Source of the DNA: Thermoplasmata archaeon
GTDB taxonomy: Archaea > Thermoplasmatota > Thermoplasmata > Thermoplasmatales > GCA-001856825
Direction: 5' to 3'
Length of the DNA stretch: 64,000 nucleotides
NCBI GenBank assembly: GCA_021792255.1
Contig: JAJYUZ010000001.1
Coordinates: 1-64,000, forward strand
This document shows, piece by piece, positions 25,861 to 36,200 of this stretch. Each line of letters begins with the position of its first letter. Positions within the stretch are counted from its first letter, which is position 1. Made by a program: the position numbers and the translations under genes. The notes under the pieces are model-generated. The model was given only the letters and a program-made list of their open reading frames with translations, was not told the origin of the DNA and did not search any database.

Positions 25861-25869
25861 TTTATATAT
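25861..25869 (+). promoter_or_regulatory. TATA box of the radical SAM-glycosyltransferase operon
   Basis: TTTATATAT is centred about 25 bp before ATG 25890, fitting a leaderless mRNA. It also supports 25890 over an upstream in-frame codon at 25839. Confidence 0.65.
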
Positions 25870-25889
25870 TGACATTATTTCAACAGATA

Positions 25890-26840
25890 ATGAGGACAGT
25901 CATCTGGAACATAGACTTCAAGTGTAATCTTCTTTGCAAGGGGTGCAACGCGTTTGAGGGGAACGTTCTCTTCCCTAAAGACAAGATTGAAGATTTCACA
26001 GACGAAATGAAGTACAACAAGGTCAAGATCGTTTCGGTGACTGGAGGAGAACCTACCCTCCACCCTGACCTACCGAGAATCCTCAAGACACTGAAGGAAC
26101 ACAAATTCACCACTCATATTGCAACGAACGGCACTAACAAATTCGTTCTGAGCAAGATATACCCTTACCTGGATGCGGCCACAATCAGCCTGGACAGTCA
26201 CCATCCCGAAATGCACAACGAGTACAGGGGGAGGAAGATTTTCGATGTCGTTGTGGAGAGCATGAAGTATCTGAAGCCGAGAGTGAAGGTTCTCACTTCC
26301 AATATCCTAGTCACAGACTTCAATTATGACAAAATGGGAGAATATGCCACTTACGTGAACAAGAAACTTGGACTCCCAGTCTCGATGTGCTTCCCGGATA
26401 ACAGTGCGTACTATTACGAGAAAGTACCCGTTCAGAATGATCAGATAAAGGAAGCATTCAATTTCGCATTTGAGAATTACAAGAACTACAAATTTGGTAA
26501 CACCAAGACCTACTATAAGGAGGCAGTGGACTGGCTGGAGAAGAGGGACGTGCAGCAGTGCAGAGCGGGTGAGGAAGTGTTCTACGCAGACTATCACGGG
26601 GACGTCTACCCGTGCTTCTATAAGACCACAAAGAAGCTGAACCAGAACAGAAAGTGGGACGACTACAACAACACCTGCAACGACTGTTTTATCCAGTGTT
26701 TCAGAGAGCCCTCAATGAAGAATTTCTTCGAGCAGGCCAAGCTAGTAAGTCAGATATATCTTTATAATCGTAGGCATATTGGAACGACGACGCTCAATGC
26801 GAATAGCCCTATGCAGCGATACATACCACCCGATAGCTGA
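25890..26840 (+). CDS. Radical SAM protein with C-terminal auxiliary-cluster cysteines, unknown substrate
   Basis: From ATG 25890 the protein is 316 aa and begins MRTVIWNIDFKCNLLCKGC, so the CX3CX2C motif sits within the first 20 residues. VSVTGGEPTLHPDLPRIL is the SAM-binding GGE block, and ISLDSHHPEMHNEYRG follows. Near the C-terminus, cysteines in QQCRAG, VYPCFYK and TCNDCFIQC resemble a SPASM or twitch cluster. It shares an operon with a glycosyltransferase and a UPF0104 membrane protein, so a lipid- or glycan-modifying role is a guess from context. I do not recognise the exact family. Confidence 0.8.
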   Translation: MRTVIWNIDFKCNLLCKGCNAFEGNVLFPKDKIEDFTDEMKYNKVKIVSVTGGEPTLHPDLPRILKTLKEHKFTTHIATNGTNKFVLSKIYPYLDAATISLDSHHPEMHNEYRGRKIFDVVVESMKYLKPRVKVLTSNILVTDFNYDKMGEYATYVNKKLGLPVSMCFPDNSAYYYEKVPVQNDQIKEAFNFAFENYKNYKFGNTKTYYKEAVDWLEKRDVQQCRAGEEVFYADYHGDVYPCFYKTTKKLNQNRKWDDYNNTCNDCFIQCFREPSMKNFFEQAKLVSQIYLYNRRHIGTTTLNANSPMQRYIPPDS

Positions 26841-27870
26841 TGGTGTTTCAAATCACCTAGTAGATTACAAAGCTGAGCTTGAGCGACGGGGGCATTCAGT
26901 TAGGGTCTACACAGTATTTTCAAACAACGACGGCGTTTATGGTCTGCCTTCCTATCACTTTCCCCTCTACAAGGAGTACAAGGTGGGTATTCCGGTCTAT
27001 GAAATGTTCAGGGACATGGATCGCTTCGATCCCCAGGTGATCCACATCCACACTCCATTCGTCCTCGGAACGATGGGTTACAGGTACGCAAGGAAAAATG
27101 AAATCCCGACTGTGGGAACATACCACACAGATTTTGTCAACATGGATAACACGATCGATTTTCCCTTTATCAAGAGCATACTCAACCTTGGATTCCAGTA
27201 CAATATGCATCTGTATAGGAAACTGGATCTGATAATCTCACCATCGAAACTGGTTGCAAATTATCTCAAGGATTTCGGGAACGATTCAAAAATAGTCCCA
27301 GTAGGTATAGATCTCAGAAAGTTCGTCTACAGTGAACAAAAAGAAAATTATTACCTGTTCATAGGGCGACTGACCCAGGACAAGGGTGTGCTGGAAGTCC
27401 TAGAAGCTGCATCAGAGCTTCCCGATCAGAAGTTCAAGATCGCCGGCACGGGACCCCTAAAGGAGACCGTAAGGAGATACGCAAATAAATACAGGAATAT
27501 CGAGTATCTCGGTTTCGTTTCGGAGGAAGAGAAGATAAACCTCTTGAAAAACGCAAGGCTCCTCATCGTCCCCTCGAGGGCAGAGACCTTTGGAGTCGTG
27601 TACATCGAGGCAATGGCCTCTGGAACTCCAGCGATAGGCTCCGCGGAGACAAGGGAAATCGGGATACTGAAAGAGAGCTACAATGGATGGTACGTCAAGT
27701 ACGGGGACTCCAAAGAACTCGCAAACAAAATACGTGAAGTCGACGGAAAGGATCTCAGGAACCTGTCAGAGAACGCCCGTAAATCGAGCGTCGAATATTC
27801 TATCGAGTCGACTACTGATAAGCTAGAGGCAATATACGGTGAACTAATTGAACTTAAGAGCAGGAAGTAA
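26797..27870 (+). CDS. GT4-family glycosyltransferase
   Basis: The 357-aa GT-B enzyme has an N-terminal acceptor domain (MRIALCSDTYHPIADGVSNH, then HIHTPFVLGTMGYRYAR and GTYHTDFVNM) and a C-terminal nucleotide-sugar domain with the E-x7-E-like motif PSRAETFGVVYIEAMASGTPAIGS. The form resembles diacylglycerol glucosyltransferases and PimB-type mannosyltransferases, which act at the membrane surface on lipids. ATG 26797 is preferred to TTG 26779 because conserved sequence begins there. It overlaps the radical SAM gene and the next gene. Confidence 0.85.
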   Translation: MRIALCSDTYHPIADGVSNHLVDYKAELERRGHSVRVYTVFSNNDGVYGLPSYHFPLYKEYKVGIPVYEMFRDMDRFDPQVIHIHTPFVLGTMGYRYARKNEIPTVGTYHTDFVNMDNTIDFPFIKSILNLGFQYNMHLYRKLDLIISPSKLVANYLKDFGNDSKIVPVGIDLRKFVYSEQKENYYLFIGRLTQDKGVLEVLEAASELPDQKFKIAGTGPLKETVRRYANKYRNIEYLGFVSEEEKINLLKNARLLIVPSRAETFGVVYIEAMASGTPAIGSAETREIGILKESYNGWYVKYGDSKELANKIREVDGKDLRNLSENARKSSVEYSIESTTDKLEAIYGELIELKSRK

Positions 27871-28849
27871 ATTCCTCGGTATTGCTGTATCGGTAATCAC
27901 CCTAGTGATTTTCACTTTTATTTATGGTCCCGCAAATTTGTTTCACACATTCTCAGCTTTACCGTTAGTATTCTTTCTCGTGGTACTGGGTGCGATTGCC
28001 CTGCACGTAGTCTCTTTCGTGTTTTGGTCGCTGCGTATAAAACTACTTTCTCAAATAAACGGGCACAAGATATCATTCGTAAAATCCTTCGTCACTGTGC
28101 TGTCTTCACTTTTTGCCGCCTCTTTGACGCCAGGTTATGTTGGTGGAGAACCTGTCAGAATAAAGAAACTGACCGACTACGGGGAGCCAGTAGGCACAGC
28201 GACGGCAATCGTACTCGGAGAAAGGGGGTTCGACTCAATCTTCTTTGTAGGGGTGTTCGCCTTCGTCATTCTTACCGGCTTAGAGATACTATCTGGTGAC
28301 CTGAAGATCTATGCAATAATAGGGACCGCTTTGCTCGCTGCATTCCTGATTTTCCTTTTCGTATCAATGGGGGCCAGCTCGCTGATGAAGAGAGTCCTGA
28401 GCTGGCTCGACAGAGCAATCAAGAAATTTCAAAGAAAGGATACGGGTGGCGAAGATTCCAATCCAAAAATTTTCGAACACGTCGAAAAGTACGCTTCTTC
28501 CACGAAGGAAATCTTCCTGAAGCACCCTTACGCCCTGATCTTGGGCGTGGCGATCACGGCACTCATATGGCTATCCGACTTTTTAGTGCCGGTGGCCCTG
28601 CTGTTAGGTTTCGGCGCGACACCCAATCTTGATTATATAATATTCATTCAGGTAATCCTGGTGCTGATTTCACTGATTCCAGTCACACCGGGTTCTGCCG
28701 GTATAATGGAGGTCCTAATGATAGCCACTTTCTCGGTTTTTCTACCGCACAGTAGTCTTGTGGCATTCGTCATAGTCTGGCGTTTCATAACGTTCTACTT
28801 CAACTTGATACTGGGTTCCCTCTTACTCCATCACGTTGTGACAAAATAA
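27848..28849 (+). CDS. UPF0104/LPG_synthase_TM family membrane protein (flippase-like)
   Basis: The 333-aa protein has about eight membrane helices, the SLTPGYVGGEPVRIKKL motif in the first third, and PVTPGSAGIMEVLM near the end. Both are hallmarks of the YbhN/UPF0104 group related to the flippase part of lysyl-phosphatidylglycerol synthases. It is often linked to glycosyltransferases, as here (23-bp overlap), suggesting lipid or glycolipid translocation. Start TTG 27848. Confidence 0.85.
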   Translation: MNLRAGSKFLGIAVSVITLVIFTFIYGPANLFHTFSALPLVFFLVVLGAIALHVVSFVFWSLRIKLLSQINGHKISFVKSFVTVLSSLFAASLTPGYVGGEPVRIKKLTDYGEPVGTATAIVLGERGFDSIFFVGVFAFVILTGLEILSGDLKIYAIIGTALLAAFLIFLFVSMGASSLMKRVLSWLDRAIKKFQRKDTGGEDSNPKIFEHVEKYASSTKEIFLKHPYALILGVAITALIWLSDFLVPVALLLGFGATPNLDYIIFIQVILVLISLIPVTPGSAGIMEVLMIATFSVFLPHSSLVAFVIVWRFITFYFNLILGSLLLHHVVTK

Positions 28850-28881
28850 AATAACAAAGTCTCTATTTACCATTGATTTGA

Positions 28882-30552
28882 TTGAATGAGAGCCAACGAC
28901 TGAGGAGATTTGCATTCCGGTCTCCAAAATACTATCTAGTACTCCCTCTCATAGTCGTTTTGATCCCTCTTTATTACCTTTCTTCTTACGATCTAAGATT
29001 TACTCTGATCTATTCTCTTTCAATCGCAAGTCTTATCGTATGGGACATTGTTTCCCCTAGACTTTTTAAGTTCAGATTCCCGGTCCAAAGGATACTGTTC
29101 CTGAATCTGGTGACGTTGTACTTTGGCACGGTCTTCTATTTTATAGTGATCGCTTTTCACTTTCTGAAATCTCCCATAGCCCTTCTGGTTTCTATCACGA
29201 CTATTCCATTCCTGCGGACCGTCGTTTACATAACATTCACGAACAGGAACGTCCTCGTGATTCACATCATTGCGATCTCATTTTCACTGTTTTTCTCCAT
29301 CTACATTGCATTGATAGATTCTACCTATGTGATCTTCATAGCTCCGTTGATCCTTTCTTCAATAGTTTATGCGCTTGCAGCTCACCTGTTCGTAAGACTG
29401 ACGGTATCCAAGTTCGTTAAGGAATTTAGCACAGATCCAATAAAAATCCTCAGAGAATTTGCAAACAGCATGGCAACGGACATTTCTTACAATACAATTC
29501 TGAAAAATTTCTTCGAAGACATGTATACTACTCTCGCTCCTCGTGAAATATCTTTCATAAGGATGAAAACGGAAGGTAAAAAATTTACTATGGTTTTTCC
29601 GTACGTCCATCCCGGCCCGCTTGGTGACTTGGGCAGCTCTAATCTAACCGTGAGACTGGAAAGAAAACACACGGATCAAGACCTCCTAGTATTTCACACG
29701 ACCACGACTCACGACGATAATTGTTCAGGAGACTCGGAGATCGAAAAGATATCCAAAGTCCTCAATGAAAAGGGAAGAGAGTTCAGCTACTGCTATGAAC
29801 CATTTTTTGGAAAATATCTGACATTTCTTCCACTGGGGGATGGTGGCATATTCTTCCTCTCGCCAGATGATCCGAGATTCGACGACGTCAAGATTGCAGA
29901 GGGAAGAAAGATTGTCCGGAAGGCGAAATCACTTGGACTGAAATGGGCGATAGCAGTTGATGAACACAACAACAATATGGAGGAACCAGTGGAACTCAAG
30001 GACGTCTCTTACCTCCTGGGTGAAGTAGAACAGGCCGTCAAAAGTCGTAAAAATAAGAGATCACTCTTCGCTTCTTATGGCAGAGCGATACCCGACTCCA
30101 AGGATCTCGGACCTGGAGGAATTTCTTTTGTCTCAGTCACCGCAGGATCAAAGAAGCTTGCAATAATTCTGCTTGATGGAAACAACATGCAATTAGAGTT
30201 GAGGCAGAAGATAGAAGGCTCCCTAAGCGGATACGATAAGATTCTGGTATGCACTACAGACAACCACGTTGTGAACGTCAATGGTCTCAACGTCAATCCG
30301 GTCGGGAGGTTCTCAGACAATGAACAGATCGTGAGGTCGGTGAAAAAACTGGAAGCGGAATTAGTAGATCAAAAAGAAGCGAACTTGGAGTACGCGAAGA
30401 GAGATATATGGCTGAAGGTCGCAGGCGAAAACCAGTGGGAGAAACTCAACTCCGTGATAAGGAGTTCGGTGAATAAGGCGAAGGTCCTGAGCGCCGCATC
30501 AATAGTCGTTTCAATAGCCCTCTCGCTTATCATCTTCAAGATCCTGAATTAA
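28882..30552 (+). CDS. DUF2070 family archaeal membrane protein
   Basis: The 556-aa protein has about six N-terminal membrane helices (residues 15-170), a large soluble domain, and one C-terminal helix (VLSAASIVVSIALSLIIFKI). The soluble part contains VFPYVHPGPLGDLGSSN, FHTTTTHDDNC and AIAVDEHNNNMEE. These conserved His/Asp clusters suggest a metal-dependent hydrolase-like fold. The family is restricted to archaea and has no established function. The start is TTG 28882. Confidence 0.85.
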   Translation: MNESQRLRRFAFRSPKYYLVLPLIVVLIPLYYLSSYDLRFTLIYSLSIASLIVWDIVSPRLFKFRFPVQRILFLNLVTLYFGTVFYFIVIAFHFLKSPIALLVSITTIPFLRTVVYITFTNRNVLVIHIIAISFSLFFSIYIALIDSTYVIFIAPLILSSIVYALAAHLFVRLTVSKFVKEFSTDPIKILREFANSMATDISYNTILKNFFEDMYTTLAPREISFIRMKTEGKKFTMVFPYVHPGPLGDLGSSNLTVRLERKHTDQDLLVFHTTTTHDDNCSGDSEIEKISKVLNEKGREFSYCYEPFFGKYLTFLPLGDGGIFFLSPDDPRFDDVKIAEGRKIVRKAKSLGLKWAIAVDEHNNNMEEPVELKDVSYLLGEVEQAVKSRKNKRSLFASYGRAIPDSKDLGPGGISFVSVTAGSKKLAIILLDGNNMQLELRQKIEGSLSGYDKILVCTTDNHVVNVNGLNVNPVGRFSDNEQIVRSVKKLEAELVDQKEANLEYAKRDIWLKVAGENQWEKLNSVIRSSVNKAKVLSAASIVVSIALSLIIFKILN

Positions 30553-30610
30553 TTCTATTCTATGCGATCTAAGATCGATAAAGGATGTGGTGATCGAGGT
30601 CAATCATATT

Positions 30611-30619
30611 TTTATAAAT
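30611..30619 (+). promoter_or_regulatory. TATA box of topA
   Basis: TTTATAAAT is centred about 24 bp before GTG 30638, consistent with leaderless transcription. Confidence 0.6.
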
Positions 30620-30637
30620 CTTTAATATTGAGGCTCA

Positions 30638-32899
30638 GTGGGAAGTTTAATCATAGCCGAGAAGGCAAATGTTGCACTTAGGATTGCATCCTCTCTGAGT
30701 GAAGGAAAGGTAAGCAGGGTCAAAGTTGGGGCCTCTACAATACTAAAGTTCCAAAGAGAAGGGAGCGATTACTCAGTTCTGTCTCTGAGGGGGCACGTGG
30801 TAGAATTGGACTATCCTAAAGAGTTAAGTTCTTGGAGGATCGATAATCTCAAGAGATTGGTCCAGGAGAAACCAATCGAAAGCGTCAAGATAAAGGGACT
30901 CGAGTACGCCCTGAAAAAACTCAACGATGAAAATTCGAGCGTCATAGTCGCTACAGACTACGACAGGGAGGGGGAACTGATCGGGGTCGAAACGCTCAGG
31001 ATAATGGAAAGGAATAACGGCATCAAGAGGGCGAGATTCAGTGCACTGACGAAATACGATCTCGTACAGTCGTTTGAGAATCTTACAGACGTGGATTATA
31101 ATCTTGCGGGTTCCGCCGAAGCTCGAGAAATCATAGACCTGATGTGGGGCGCAGCACTTACGAGATTCTTCAGTGTGACGACCAAGAGACTTGGTGGAGA
31201 ATTCATTTCAGTAGGAAGAGTACAGAGTCCTACCCTAACTATTCTGGTCGAAAAAGAGATGGAGATCAGGAACTTTGTGCCGGTGAAATATTGGGATATT
31301 AGTATCGTGGTGAATGGAACAAAGTTCAACTATGAAGGTAACCCAATCAAGAAAAAAGAAGAAGCAGAGAGGCTACTTGAAATCCTAAGGGGTAACAGTG
31401 CAGTCCTCGTAAAAGAAAAGAATGACAAGGAAAGAAAAATATACAGGCCAGCTCCATTCTCTACGACCGAATTCTTAAGGGATGCGAACAAGATCGGTAT
31501 ATCAGTTGAACGGGCAATGGCCATCGCTGAAACTCTCTATCAGCACGGAAAGATTTCGTACCCTAGAACAGACAACACAGTCTATCCGAGGACACTAAGC
31601 ATCAAATCGATTCTGTCCAACCTTTCCGATTCCTACCTGAAGAAGGAAGTGGATCATCTGACCACTCACAGCAAGCTTATTCCCTCAAGGGGAAGGGTCG
31701 AAACGACAGATCACCCTCCAATCTATCCGACCTCGTCACTCAAGAAGAGTGAACTCAAGGGTGATTATTTCAAGATCTATGATTTGATCGCAAGGAGATT
31801 CTTAGCCACCGTTGCTGAGAACGCAGACGTTCTTGACTCAGAATACGCAGTGGAAACTGGTGGCCTGAAGTTCATTTATACGGCAACGAAAGCAGTCAAC
31901 AGAGGCTGGATGGATTATTACCCAATCGTCTACTACCAGGAAAAGAGGGATCCGGAACTGAAGGTCGGACAGGAGGCCAACTTCACCGAACCGAAGATTG
32001 ACGAAAAGAGCACGAACCCCCCACCGAGGTACACTCAAGGGTCGCTTCTAGAAAAAATGGAAAAGGAACTTCTGGGCACCAAGAGCACGAGACACGAAAT
32101 AATTCAGAAACTTTACGATCGTGGATTCATAGAAGGGAATCCGATAAGGGTAAGACCGTTGGGAATGGCCATGGGTGAGTCTCTGATCCTCAATTCCGAG
32201 GCCGTTGCAAGACCTGAAATGACAGCAAGACTCGAACAAGAAATGGATCAGATCGCTGGCGGTTCTAAGAAAAAGGAAGAGGTCGTTGAAGACAGTCGTT
32301 CCATGCTATCTGGTCTGCTCGATGATTTGATAGGAAAGTCGGACAGGATTAGTGAAAAATTCTACGAAACCCTGAAACTGGAAAAGGTCGTGGGCAAGTG
32401 TCCTAAGTGCGGTTCCGACCTCATAATAGATTACAGCAACAATTCAAGATACATTAAGTGTACTGGACCTTCGAACGATTTCTTCCAGTATCTACCGAAG
32501 ATGGGAAAGATTGAGGTAACGGATGAAAAGTGTCCCGTTTGCAATCTCTTCTTGATCAAGGTCATCAGAAAGGGCGAAAGACCGGAGACCAGGTGCGTGG
32601 ACAACAAGTGCTCGTACAACACGAGCAGGGAGACATTCGGCAAATGCCCTTCGGACGGTGGAAATCTGGTCCTGAGGAGAAGCAAGATGTCGACTCGCTT
32701 CATCGGCTGTTCCAATTATCCAAACTGTAAGGTCACTCTTTCGATTCCTCAGAAGATGGACATTATTCCGACCAACAAGAAGTGCGCGATAGACGATTTT
32801 CCTATGGCCATTTTTAAGTACGGGAAGGAAGAGGTCGAACAATGCCTGAATTCAAAGTGTTCAAGCCGGTCGGGAAAGAAATCAGAGAATTCCAAATGA
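30638..32899 (+). CDS. topA: DNA topoisomerase I (type IA)
   Basis: The 753-aa enzyme relaxes negative supercoils by single-strand passage. A TOPRIM domain comes first (LIIAEKANVALRIASSL, DYDREGE at 107-113). The catalytic Tyr308 lies in HGKISYPRTDN, and the C-terminal third carries several zinc-finger modules (CPKCGSDLII, CPVCNLFLIK...CVDNKC, CPSDGG...GCSNYPNC, and a last CAIDDF...CLNSKC). Start GTG 30638. Confidence 0.96.
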   Translation: MGSLIIAEKANVALRIASSLSEGKVSRVKVGASTILKFQREGSDYSVLSLRGHVVELDYPKELSSWRIDNLKRLVQEKPIESVKIKGLEYALKKLNDENSSVIVATDYDREGELIGVETLRIMERNNGIKRARFSALTKYDLVQSFENLTDVDYNLAGSAEAREIIDLMWGAALTRFFSVTTKRLGGEFISVGRVQSPTLTILVEKEMEIRNFVPVKYWDISIVVNGTKFNYEGNPIKKKEEAERLLEILRGNSAVLVKEKNDKERKIYRPAPFSTTEFLRDANKIGISVERAMAIAETLYQHGKISYPRTDNTVYPRTLSIKSILSNLSDSYLKKEVDHLTTHSKLIPSRGRVETTDHPPIYPTSSLKKSELKGDYFKIYDLIARRFLATVAENADVLDSEYAVETGGLKFIYTATKAVNRGWMDYYPIVYYQEKRDPELKVGQEANFTEPKIDEKSTNPPPRYTQGSLLEKMEKELLGTKSTRHEIIQKLYDRGFIEGNPIRVRPLGMAMGESLILNSEAVARPEMTARLEQEMDQIAGGSKKKEEVVEDSRSMLSGLLDDLIGKSDRISEKFYETLKLEKVVGKCPKCGSDLIIDYSNNSRYIKCTGPSNDFFQYLPKMGKIEVTDEKCPVCNLFLIKVIRKGERPETRCVDNKCSYNTSRETFGKCPSDGGNLVLRRSKMSTRFIGCSNYPNCKVTLSIPQKMDIIPTNKKCAIDDFPMAIFKYGKEEVEQCLNSKCSSRSGKKSENSK

Positions 32900-33276
32900 C
32901 GACTTATTTCACTGACACTCTGTATTTTCCAGACGTAAACCTAACTGAATTGTACTCTCCAAAGTCACCTTAGAAATGCGTCCCTCAGAAATATTACCAT
33001 CGTTCAGACTTTTGAAGCTATTGAAAATAATGACGTCACACGAACAATTAGCGGTGCGTCCTTCTGAATTCATTTAAATAAATCTTGGATCTCAATCATA
33101 TTGAAACTTCAGCCCTAAAGTTGACCTTAAATAATAGCGTTTAATTTTTCGATTAAAAAAACCAGAAAAATCTGACGCTTCATATAAGCTGTTCTTACGA
33201 AAAAAGACAGAAAACTATATATATAAAGTATGACATATTGATGCCATATAACAGACAACTGTCATACGGTGAAAAA
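32900..33276. other. 377-bp gap before smc
   Basis: This holds the smc promoter (TATATATAAA at about 33217-33227) and an AT-rich stretch. TCACCTTAGAAATGCGTCC (about 32965-32983) and GCGGTGCGTCC (33051-33061) share words with the GTGC repeat family, but no clear 18-bp phase is present. No gene was found. Confidence 0.45.
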
Positions 33277-36200
33277 ATGTTCCTAAAAAGAATTGAAATG
33301 GAAAATTTCAAGTCATTTGGAAGAAAGACAGTAATAGATTTTAGATCCGGTTATACGTCGGTAACAGGTCCGAATGCTTCTGGAAAGAGCAACATAGGAG
33401 ATGCTCTTCTGTTCGTTCTTGGAACCAAGAGTAATAAATCTCTAAGGGCTCAGAAGCTAATTGATCTTATTCACCGAAATCAGTCAGGAAAACCCTCTCC
33501 CTATCTCAAAGCAAGTGTGACTTTCGACAACACCGACAAGTTGGTTCCACTGGAAGCGAATGAGGTAACTTTCACTAGGATGGTGAAACTTTCAGAGAAT
33601 AATGATCAGGATTACTCTTCCTACTACTATATTAACGATGACAGGGCAAGACTCCAGGATTTCGAATACCTCCTAGAAAAAGTGAAGATATTCGCCGACG
33701 GCTACAATTTTGTCAGGCAGGGTGATATCACCGGAATAGTCGAAATGACTCCTCTGGAACGACGAGGCATCTTGGAAGAAGTAGGGGGTATTTCTGTATA
33801 CAACAACGAGATCGAAAAGGCAAACAATGAAAAGGACAAGACCAGAGAAAATATGGTCACAGTTCAAGCACTGATCACCGAACTCTCAGGGAGGGTCGAG
33901 CTTCTGACGAAGGAAAAGGAGCAAGCTGAGGTATATCTATCGAAAAAGAAAGAAGTAGACAAAGATGAGTCCGTACTCCTTTACAGAAAGAAGAGCGATA
34001 CCGAGAACGAGATCTCAACAATTAAAGAGCAAATGGAAAAGATAAGCACAGAAGTTAAGGCTGCAGATGAGAAGATAAAAGAGTTGCTTGTGAAGGGGGA
34101 AGAGTTGGACAAGAAGATATCTTCTATGAAGGAGAGCAACAAAGATCTTGAGGAATTCCAGAAGATAAAGAATGATCTTGATGCTAGCAAGATAAATTAT
34201 GCCAAGACAAACATGGAACACGAGAATCTGCAAGGAACGATTTCACAGATCAAGAAAGAAATCTCCGAGCTCATAACGAGAAAGAAGAAACTGGAGACAG
34301 AAGTAAAACAGAGTGAAGCTAAGGTCAAGGCCCTTGAGGGAGAACTGAGGATAAAGAGCGATGGTTTGAGGGAGCTGGAGCTCAGCATTCAGGACTTGGA
34401 AAACAAATCTGCAACATCAGTAGACAAATTCGAGGACCTGACAAAATCAATGAATGTGATCAGCAAGCAGAAAGAGGATACTCTCAGCGAGCTCGCGAAA
34501 CACAAATCCAATTTATCATCCATTCAGGGAAAGAATTCGGGGATAATGGAAGAGATTTCAAAGATAGAGGAAGAGCTCGCAAATCTCGAGTTCTCCATAA
34601 AAGACGCAGACTGGCGATCCAAGAATCTCAAAAAGGCAACTCCTCAGGGCGAGGACTTCAACAAAAACTATCTCGATACTAAGAGAAAAATGGAGGGGCT
34701 GCGGAGGGATGAAGAAGAGATAACTTCTCAAATTGAGAAGACAGAGAGCGAGGTAGGCAAGGTACAGGGTGTAAAACTTTCTGGGGTATGGGAGAGTATC
34801 AACTTCATAAACGTCGAATCCTCAAACGGGAATTTGAAGGGAATCAAGGGGACGGTCGATTCACTGATAAGTTATTCTCCGGAGAATGAAAAGGCGATCA
34901 GGGCCGCCGGAGGAAACAGACTATTCAGCATAGTCGTGGACAGAGATGAAGACGCACAGGTTGCAATAGAATTACTGAAGAGAAAGGGGAGAGGACGACT
35001 TACATTTCTGCCGCTCAACAAGATAATCCCACTCAGGCCGAGAGGAAAGGCGGTGATGCTGGCCCAGGGTCAATCGACATTGGGCTTCCTTTCTGAGAAG
35101 ATAAAAGCTGATGATTCGTTAAAGGACATAGTAAGCTACGTCTTTTCTGATACTCTACTCGTAAGCGATATGAAGGTGGCCAGGGAGGTAATGGGAGGAG
35201 TGAGAATAGTCACTCTAGATGGTGATCTCATTGATCCTAGCAACGCAATGACTGGAGGAAACCTTCCGAAGAGAGAGATCGGAAAGGACTTGGAAGGGCT
35301 CACTTCAAAACTTTCTTTGCTCAAGGGAAGGAGAGTCGAAATAAGAAACGAACTGGCTTCTCTCGAAAACGAGTTGAGAAATCTAGCAGAGAAAATAAAC
35401 AAGGCCCACCTAGAAGTAGGAAAGTCGGAGGGAGAATTTACTCAGATAGTAAGCAGAAAGAAAGAACTTGAAGAACAATTGAGAAAGAAAAAGGGATACT
35501 TGGAAGAAAGAAAGAAACTTCTCGAACTCGGCACAAAAGATGAGCAGGCGGAAAACAGTGCAATCGCACAGATAAATTCAGAATTAGATTCCATAGGCAA
35601 GCAAGTGGAAAAGTTGAACGGCGAGAAGGACAAGACAATGGATAAGAAGACCAGAGAAGAAATAAGGCTGATGAAGCAGAAGTCAAGCGATCTCAAGAGT
35701 GATGTGGAAGGAAAGACTACATTCCTGAACGAGCAGAAGATGTCTTTGAGCGCATTGAAGGCAAACCACGACTCGATAGAGGAATCGATCGAGACGAAGC
35801 AGGATGAGCTCTCTACCAACAAGAAATTGTCGGATGATCAGGAGGCTTCGCTAAGCAAAATGAAGGCCGAATTGGATACAGTCACATCAATGTTCCAATC
35901 AAAGGAAGGTAAATTAAAGCAAAGAGGGGAAGAGATAGAAAAAATCACCAACGAGAGATTCAAGATCAGATCAGAAGTCGAGTCCAAGACTACGATAAAG
36001 AAGACCAAACAAGACTTCTTGTTATCGCTTCAGGCCAAGATGGAAGACGCAGCGCAGAGAATCACTGAACTGGCCAAAACCATAGAGGAAAAGAAATTCG
36101 AAATAATAGAAGATAAAAGGTCTGTAGAAGAGATAAAGAAAGAGATTAACTTACTCGAAAACCAGCTGCACGAGATGGAACCGATCAACCTCAAGAGCAT

